Below, in pieces: positions 58,929 to 64,000 of a DNA stretch of 64,000 bases (position 1 is the stretch's first letter; each line of letters starts with the position of its first letter). Source of the DNA: Rhodococcus sp. 06-235-1A. Its GTDB lineage: Bacteria; Actinomycetota; Actinomycetes; Mycobacteriales; Mycobacteriaceae. The stretch lies in contig NZ_NOYI01000027.1 in NCBI RefSeq assembly GCF_002258785.1, forward strand, positions 124,001 to 188,000, read 5' to 3'. Under the pieces are notes generated by a model. It did no database searches, was not told the origin of the DNA, and saw only the letters and a program-made list of their open reading frames with translations. The translations under genes and the position numbers were made by a program.

Positions 58929-59707
58929 CGTGACTGCTCCTGTGTAGTGCTGTGCTGGACGGTGAGGGTGGCGAGGGGGATGAACGCGCCTTCCATGCGA
59001 GGTACTTGTTGCTCCTCCGAACCCGGGTAGCGGGTCTGCAGCAGTCCGCGACAGAAGTGCGCGTTGCCGTCGATCGAGACGCGGGTGGCGCGGGCTCGCC
59101 GCATCACCATCGTCAGATCCCCGGTGTGTGGACGGCCGGTGTGATCGACCAGAGCCGGAGCGGCCGGATCGACCCGCAGCCCGAGTGCCTCACGGCGGCG
59201 AAGCAGTGCGGTCGACGTGCGATCATCCGGAAGGTCTCCGAGAACCACTGCGGCCAAGTCGTTCTCGGTCGAGTCGGGATTGGCGCGCAACCATGCCATG
59301 AGCGACCGTTCCATCGCCGCCACATATGCCTTGCGGCGGAACGTCGCGCGCAATTCCTCCAGGTCTTCTTCGGCCTCGTGCCCGAAGGTGCCTCGATATC
59401 CCGCGTCGGCAGCGAGTCCCGCGTTGATCTTGTCCGAGTCGTGGTGATCGTCCAGCTCGACGAGAACCCGCTCGGTCCACGGCAACGCCGTCAAGACGTC
59501 CTTCGCATCCCCCGACATGAGGTACGCGAAGTTCGGAGAGCAGAACGACGTGGGTAGCCGGAGATGAACGTGGACGGTGCCCTCGTCGACCTCGAGGGAT
59601 CGGACGAAGCCGAGATCGGTGATGGGCTCGTCCAATTCGGGATCCAGGACGACGCCGAGGGCGGCGTAGGCCTCGTCGTGCCTCGACAAGGTTGCAACTA
59701 TCGTCAT
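58925..59707 (-). CDS. DUF59 (MIP18/PaaD-like) iron-sulfur assembly-type protein with extension
   Basis: The product is 260 residues from the ATG at 59707, one base after the amidohydrolase stop. Residues about 10-100 are a DUF59 domain (AYAALGVVLDPELDEPITDLGFVRSLEVDEGTVHVHLRLPTSFCSPNFAYLMSGDAKDVLTALP) with a single conserved Cys. The remaining 160 residues (ELRATFRRKAYVAAMERSLMAWLR and onward) have no family I know. It resembles the protein often encoded between amidohydrolase and ADH genes in propane-oxidation clusters, where it may mature an iron enzyme. Confidence 0.82.
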   Translation of the reverse strand: MTIVATLSRHDEAYAALGVVLDPELDEPITDLGFVRSLEVDEGTVHVHLRLPTSFCSPNFAYLMSGDAKDVLTALPWTERVLVELDDHHDSDKINAGLAADAGYRGTFGHEAEEDLEELRATFRRKAYVAAMERSLMAWLRANPDSTENDLAAVVLGDLPDDRTSTALLRRREALGLRVDPAAPALVDHTGRPHTGDLTMVMRRARATRVSIDGNAHFCRGLLQTRYPGSEEQQVPRMEGAFIPLATLTVQHSTTQEQSR

Positions 59708-59708
59708 C

Positions 59709-60752
59709 TCAGACCGCCGCCAGATCGGCGCGCTCGGGCTGGCGCGGTCCGGTCTCGGTCTCGTCGGCGTCGGGCAACTGCAGTTCTGCCGGCACCGGGA
59801 TGTCGTAGAGCTTCGCGGCGTTGAGCCCCAGGACCTTCTTCTTCTGCTCGAGCGTGATCGGTGCGTATTCGTCGAGGGACTCGTGGATCTGGAAGTCGAC
59901 GAATCCTTCGACCAACCACTTGGGCGTCCACAGCGCGTAGTCGGAGGAGAAGAAGATGCGATCCTCGCCGAGCCAGTACAGGAGCTCACCCATGATCTGT
60001 CCGAAGTACTTCGGGCGCGTGTGCATGAACGGAATGGCGACGGCCAGACCCGCGTACACGTTGGGTTCCTGGGTCGCGATCCAGCAGAAGTCCTCGAGTC
60101 GTGGCAGTCCGCAGTGTTCGACGACGAAGTTCAGATCGGTGAAGTCGGTGGCCACATGGTCTACGTCCGCGACGTCGAACGCGTCACGATCGAGCGGACG
60201 AATCGTCGGTCCCTTGTGCACGTGGATGTTCTTGATGCCCACCTCGCGGCACACTTCGAGGTAGCGCCGCGTCCAGTCGTCGTCGAGCTTGTAGCCGCGG
60301 GAATCGCCGTGCCACTCGGCGGTGTACAGCTTGACGCCCTTCAGCCCGAAGCGTTCCGCGTCCGCGCGCAGTTGGTCGAGGCCGCGTTCGCCGTTGCGCG
60401 GGTCGAAGTGGTGGTTGTACGTCAACTTGTCCGGGTGAGCTGCCGCGAGTGCAGAGGCCTCCTCGGTCTGGCCGAAGCCGGACTTGTAGAACTCCCCGAG
60501 GTGAGCGGGCTGGAAGATGGCGTGATCCACGTACCCGATCTCGAACAGGTCGTGCATGAGTCGCTCGCCGCCCTGGTAGAGGTACTCGTCGTACGTCCAC
60601 AATTCGCTCTCGGGGGAGAGGTTGCGGTGGTAGTCGTAGAAGCAGTCGATGAACTGTTTGCCGTGGATGTTGCGCTGATTCTGCTCCCGCGCATCCCACA
60701 GAGCGACATGGGCGTCGACGATGAAGAAGTTCTCGCCGTTCTTGGTGTACAT
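59709..60752 (-). CDS. Amidohydrolase-2 family protein
   Basis: A 347-residue TIM-barrel amidohydrolase. NFFIVDAHVALWDAREQNQRNIHGKQFIDCFYDYH, YNHHFDPRNGERGLDQLRADAERFGLKGVKLYTAEW, KNIHVHKGPTIRPLD, NFVVEHCGLPRLEDF and IFFSSDYALWTPKW supply the metal and catalytic residues. Enzymes of this group hydrolyse or decarboxylate ring or acyl compounds. It is the first gene of the leftward cluster and is divergent from the AcoR-like activator. The frame upstream of 60752 runs through the operator region and is non-coding. Confidence 0.9.
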   Translation of the reverse strand: MYTKNGENFFIVDAHVALWDAREQNQRNIHGKQFIDCFYDYHRNLSPESELWTYDEYLYQGGERLMHDLFEIGYVDHAIFQPAHLGEFYKSGFGQTEEASALAAAHPDKLTYNHHFDPRNGERGLDQLRADAERFGLKGVKLYTAEWHGDSRGYKLDDDWTRRYLEVCREVGIKNIHVHKGPTIRPLDRDAFDVADVDHVATDFTDLNFVVEHCGLPRLEDFCWIATQEPNVYAGLAVAIPFMHTRPKYFGQIMGELLYWLGEDRIFFSSDYALWTPKWLVEGFVDFQIHESLDEYAPITLEQKKKVLGLNAAKLYDIPVPAELQLPDADETETGPRQPERADLAAV

Positions 60753-60778
60753 GCGGTGTGCCTCCCGAGTTCTGCGAT

Positions 60779-60863
60779 ACGTGACGTGCGTCACGTCGTT
60801 GTGGGAACGACGGTAGGTCCGCAACGAGCCTCCGTGTCGGCCTCGGCGTCTCAATTCGAGACG
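60779..60863. promoter_or_regulatory. Two dyads in the amidohydrolase/activator divergent promoter
   Basis: ACGTGACG-TG-CGTCACGT (60779-60796) is a perfect dyad close to the amidohydrolase start. CGTCTC-AATTC-GAGACG (60847-60863) is a second dyad, 44 bp before the activator ATG at 60908. AcoR-type activators bind such inverted repeats, so the second is the better activator site. Assignment is inferred from form and position only. Confidence 0.5.
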
Positions 60864-60907
60864 TTGCCCCGGCAAGGATGGCGACTCGTGAATGTAACCT
60901 GGATCAC

Positions 60908-62368
60908 ATGGCAGATTCCGGGGGTCTCTCGCGGGCCCGACTCCATTCGGAGCCCCTCGCTGCCGTCTCGCATCGACTCCTCGCGTCGTGGCACCGCAGC
61001 CAGCGGTACGGGGTGTCACTCGACGAGGTTGCTCCGGTCTTCTCCGGAACCTACGACGACGAGTCCCTGTTCTACCGATGCGGTCGCGAGGTACTGAACG
61101 GGTTGCGCGACACCTTGGCGAACGAACCGGTGTCGATGATGCTGACCGATGCCGACGGTCTCGTGTTGGACCGCGTCAGCGCCGATCGCGAACTGCTGGC
61201 CGCGCTCGACCGCGTGCATCTGGCACCCGGCTTCTCGTATGCCGAGGACCAGGCCGGTACCAACGGCCTCGCGCTGGCGCTGGCGGATCAGGTGCCCGCG
61301 GTGGTGCGGGCGGACGAACACTATTCGCTCTCGCTCGCCGGGTACACGTGCGCGGCTGCTCCGGTTCTCGATCCACTCACCGGCCGGGTCGAGGGCTGCG
61401 TCAATCTGACCACCTGGTCGGAGTCGTCGTCGGATCTGCTTCTGGCCCTTGCGCAGTCGGCGGCGGGGAACACTTCGGCGATGATGCTCGCGCGGTCGCA
61501 GGGTCAGCATCCGCGGCCGGCCCCGCGCGGTGAGGTGTTCCGAGTCGAGACTGCGCACAGCGGTGCAGGATCCGGGATCGTCGACGCACTCTCACCGTCG
61601 TGGCGTGGCGCACTCGAATCAGCGAAATCCGCACTCGCCGAGCATGGTTCGGTGCTTCTGGTCGGCGAGGCCGGATCGGGTCGAGCGACCGTGCTGGCTC
61701 GAGCGCTACGAGCATCCCGGCCCCGCGGCCGCATCCTCAGCGCCGGTGCACCCGCTGCCCGTGACGTCGAAGCCTGGCTGGACCTGTGGACCCCCGAACT
61801 ACCGAAACCCGATACCGCTGTGGTCATTCGCGATGTCGACCGGCTGCCTGCGCGTGCGGCGGACACGTTGGCAGAACTGCTTCGCCGCGCGGGCGACGGC
61901 GTGCCGGTGACCGTCACCGCGTCGAATTACGACGACGTTCCCACCGCACTCGCAGGCCTGCTGCGTACGGTCGTCGAATTGCCTGCACTACGGCATCGCC
62001 CCGAAGACATCTCGCCGCTCGCTCTGCACCTCGCGGGCCGGGTGCGCGGGCGGGCAGTGACTCTGACCGCCGCTGCCGAACGGGCACTGCGGGAGTACTC
62101 CTGGCCGGGCAACGTGGCGGAAGTGGCGACGGTGATGCATCAGGCCGCGATCCGCGCGGACGTCATCGGAGTCGAGCACCTGCCGCCCGAGGTGCTCTCG
62201 CGCAGCACCCATCGACTCACCCGCATCGAGACCTTCGAGCGCGACGAGATGATCCGCGTGCTCTCTCGGCCCGGCATCACCATGAACGAGGCGGCCGAGG
62301 AACTCGGTATGAGCCGAGCGACGATCTACCGCAAGAGAGATCGATACGGCATCACGCTTCGTTCCTGA
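60908..62368 (+). CDS. AcoR/MimR-type activator with degenerate sigma54-activator domain
   Basis: The product is 486 residues from the ATG at 60908 (an in-frame ATG at 60878 is possible). An N-terminal GAF-like sensor (VSMMLTDADGLVLDRVSADRELLAALDRVHLAPGFSYAEDQAGTNGLALAL) precedes a shortened AAA domain with a P-loop-like VGEAGSGRAT, and no GAFTGA sigma54-contact loop. A C-terminal Fis-type HTH follows (GITMNEAAEELGMSRATIYRKRDRYGI). Actinobacteria lack sigma54, and such proteins activate other promoters. It is divergent from the amidohydrolase cluster and probably senses its substrate. Confidence 0.88.
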   Translation: MADSGGLSRARLHSEPLAAVSHRLLASWHRSQRYGVSLDEVAPVFSGTYDDESLFYRCGREVLNGLRDTLANEPVSMMLTDADGLVLDRVSADRELLAALDRVHLAPGFSYAEDQAGTNGLALALADQVPAVVRADEHYSLSLAGYTCAAAPVLDPLTGRVEGCVNLTTWSESSSDLLLALAQSAAGNTSAMMLARSQGQHPRPAPRGEVFRVETAHSGAGSGIVDALSPSWRGALESAKSALAEHGSVLLVGEAGSGRATVLARALRASRPRGRILSAGAPAARDVEAWLDLWTPELPKPDTAVVIRDVDRLPARAADTLAELLRRAGDGVPVTVTASNYDDVPTALAGLLRTVVELPALRHRPEDISPLALHLAGRVRGRAVTLTAAAERALREYSWPGNVAEVATVMHQAAIRADVIGVEHLPPEVLSRSTHRLTRIETFERDEMIRVLSRPGITMNEAAEELGMSRATIYRKRDRYGITLRS

Positions 62369-62386
62369 TCGCATACCCTCGGACCC

Positions 62387-63340
62387 ATGGCCAGTAGCTC
62401 ACCGTCGATCGAGATACCGGTGGGCGAGCGCAGCGTCCGCATCTCCAACCCCGACCGGGTCTATTTCCCCGAGAGCGGTGCCACCAAGCTGGATCTGGTG
62501 AACTACTACCTGAGCGTCGGCGACGGCATCGTGCGCGCGCTACGGGAACGCCCGTGCATGATGCACCGCTTTCCCAAGGGCCTGGCCGGCGACAAGGTGC
62601 ACCAGAAGCGCGTGCCCAACGGCGCGCCGCCGTGGCTCGAGACGGTGCAGGTGACGTTTCCCCGCTACAACCGCACCGCGGACGAGCTGTGTGTGACGGA
62701 ACTGGCCCACGTGGCCTGGGCGGTGCAGATGTCGACCGTCGAATTCCATCCGTGGAACAGCCGCCGCGCAGACGTCGAGCTGCCCGACGAATGGCGCATC
62801 GACCTCGACCCGATGCCCGATTGTTCCTTCGACCGGGTTCGACGCGTGGCCGGGGTCGTGCAGGAAGTGCTGAGTGATCTCGGTGCCGTCGGCTGGCCCA
62901 AGACCTCCGGCGGACACGGTCTGCACATCTACGTACGCATCGACCCGGCCCACGGATTCAAGGACTTGCGAAGGGCGGCACTGGCTTTCGCGCGGGAAGT
63001 CGAGCGCCGCGCACCCGAGGACGTGACGACGACGTGGTGGCGCAAGGACCGCGACCCGTCGAAACTGTTCGTGGACTACAACCAGAATGCCCGTGATCAC
63101 ACCATCGCCAGTGCGTATTCGGTGCGCGGAAATCAGCAGGCGACGGTATCGACGCCGATTTCCTGGGACGAGGTTGCCGACGTCGACCCTCGTGAGTTCA
63201 CGATGTTCACGGTGCCCGCCAGATTCGCCGATCTGGGTGACCTTCACGCGGGCATCGACGATGCGGTGTTCGCAATCGACGAGCTACTCGAATGGGCGGA
63301 GCGGGACGAGCACGAGGGTTTGACGGAGCCCGAAGAGTAG
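62387..63340 (+). CDS. LigD-type primase-polymerase (PolDom) protein
   Basis: A 317-residue stand-alone LigD polymerase domain. ISNPDRVYFPESGATKLDLVNYYLSVGDGIVRAL, RPCMMHRFPKGLAGDKVHQKRVP, the metal aspartates in WRIDLDPMPD, SGGHGLHIYVRI and KLFVDYNQNARDHTIASAYSVRG are all present. There are no nuclease or ligase domains. Such PrimPols add ribonucleotides at DNA ends or gaps in mycobacterial repair. It starts 18 bp after the activator gene, but a functional tie is unlikely. A 60-bp hairpin overlaps its stop. Confidence 0.9.
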   Translation: MASSSPSIEIPVGERSVRISNPDRVYFPESGATKLDLVNYYLSVGDGIVRALRERPCMMHRFPKGLAGDKVHQKRVPNGAPPWLETVQVTFPRYNRTADELCVTELAHVAWAVQMSTVEFHPWNSRRADVELPDEWRIDLDPMPDCSFDRVRRVAGVVQEVLSDLGAVGWPKTSGGHGLHIYVRIDPAHGFKDLRRAALAFAREVERRAPEDVTTTWWRKDRDPSKLFVDYNQNARDHTIASAYSVRGNQQATVSTPISWDEVADVDPREFTMFTVPARFADLGDLHAGIDDAVFAIDELLEWAERDEHEGLTEPEE

Positions 63341-63399
63341 CCGAACTCGAAGTTGTGGACGGAAATCAGCGAAAATCCGTCCACAACGTCGAGTTCGGC
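63340..63399. repeat. 60-bp near-perfect hairpin after the PolDom gene
   Basis: Two 24-nt arms pair with a single mismatch across a 12-nt loop. The left arm (63340-63363) begins GCCGAACTCGA and includes GTTGTGGACGGA. The right arm (63376-63399) is TCCGTCCACAAC, then G, then TCGAGTTCGGC. The left arm starts on the last base of the TAG stop. No U-tract follows, and the 33-bp repeat array begins 2 bp later. Confidence 0.92.
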
Positions 63400-63400
63400 G

Positions 63401-63497
63401 GCAGGAGTGGAGCCTGCGGAACGACCCGCTTGGGCAGGAGTGGAGCCTGCGGAACGACCCGCTTGGGCAGGAGTGGAGCCTGCGGAACGACCCAGTT
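63401..63497 (+). repeat. 33-bp dispersed repeat family, locus 3: three tandem copies
   Basis: Units start at 63401, 63434 and 63467 with exact 33-bp period. Each has GCAGGAGTGGAGCCTGCGGA followed by ACGACCC. The linker is GCTTGG in the first two. The core matches the arrays at 25743 and 39104, except AACGACCC instead of AATGACCC. The array separates the 60-bp hairpin from the argG stop. Confidence 0.95.
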
Positions 63498-63506
63498 GCG
63501 CAGAGA

Positions 63507-64000
<494 letters not shown>

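Overview
The window is a high-GC actinobacterial chromosome segment, most likely from Rhodococcus or a close relative in the Mycobacteriales. Evidence for this is the F420-dependent glucose-6-phosphate dehydrogenase next to a Ddn-type F420 protein, the pknG-glnH-glnX cluster, the mycobacterial-type SodC and GroEL2, frequent GTG/TTG starts and 4-bp start/stop overlaps. From about 3.0 to 40.7 kb and again at groEL, gene content and order follow the Mycobacterium tuberculosis Rv0407-Rv0440 block (fgd1, pta, ackA, pknG, glnH, glnX, mutT3, thiE, thiO-thiS-thiG, lpqL, thiD, xthA, a GNAT, def, Rv0430, Rv0431, sodC, Rv0433, CDC48-like ATPase, pssA, psd, groEL2). Genes not part of that block have been inserted at several points.

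Layout. 0-3 kb: the 3' part of cysNC (sulfate activation), a P-loop/GNAT fusion and two small proteins. 3-8 kb: F420 reduction and use, then pta-ackA. 8-12.6 kb: the glnX-glnH-pknG amino-acid-sensing kinase operon. 12.7-16.4 kb: a Nudix protein with a NYN-like tail and the thiamine genes, with a TPP riboswitch before thiO. 16.7-25.7 kb: an ABC exporter, a secreted M28 peptidase, a class III nucleotidyl cyclase, thiD, two sister mini-GNATs, xthA, a GNAT and def. 26-29 kb: a DUF3263 protein, a LytR_C protein, sodC and a YbdK-type ligase. 29-35.4 kb: a complete six-gene Mrp cation/proton antiporter operon. 35.6-40.7 kb: a Nudix, a PEP mutase/ICL-type lyase, a tandem AAA ATPase, and pssA/psd for phosphatidylethanolamine. 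40.9-43 kb: small stress-type membrane proteins.

43.07-47.59 kb holds a tightly overlapping five-gene operon that is the most unusual part of the window. It encodes a response regulator fused to a cysteine-less thioredoxin-reductase-like flavoprotein, a histidine kinase with a cNMP-like sensor domain, a UBP-type zinc finger, a DUF1801 protein and a GPP34 (Golgi phosphoprotein 3-like) protein. 47.6-53.6 kb carries a DJ-1/PfpI protein, DoxX with a divergent HxlR regulator, a BCCT transporter, a soluble Ser/Thr kinase and an amino-acid permease. groEL at 54.0 kb has two CIRCE operators. 55.8-57.5 kb encodes a lipoprotein and an alpha/beta hydrolase. 57.5-62.4 kb is a catabolic cluster (amidohydrolase, DUF59, zinc alcohol dehydrogenase, ABM-type protein) with a divergent AcoR-type activator. 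The end holds a LigD-type primase-polymerase and the 3' part of argG.

Intergenic DNA carries several repeat families. A 33-bp unit occurs at three separate loci (4, 1 and 3 copies). A terminator-like palindrome occurs at two loci. Two different short tandem arrays and two very long hairpins are also present. I recognised no tRNA, rRNA, CRISPR, insertion sequence or prophage.
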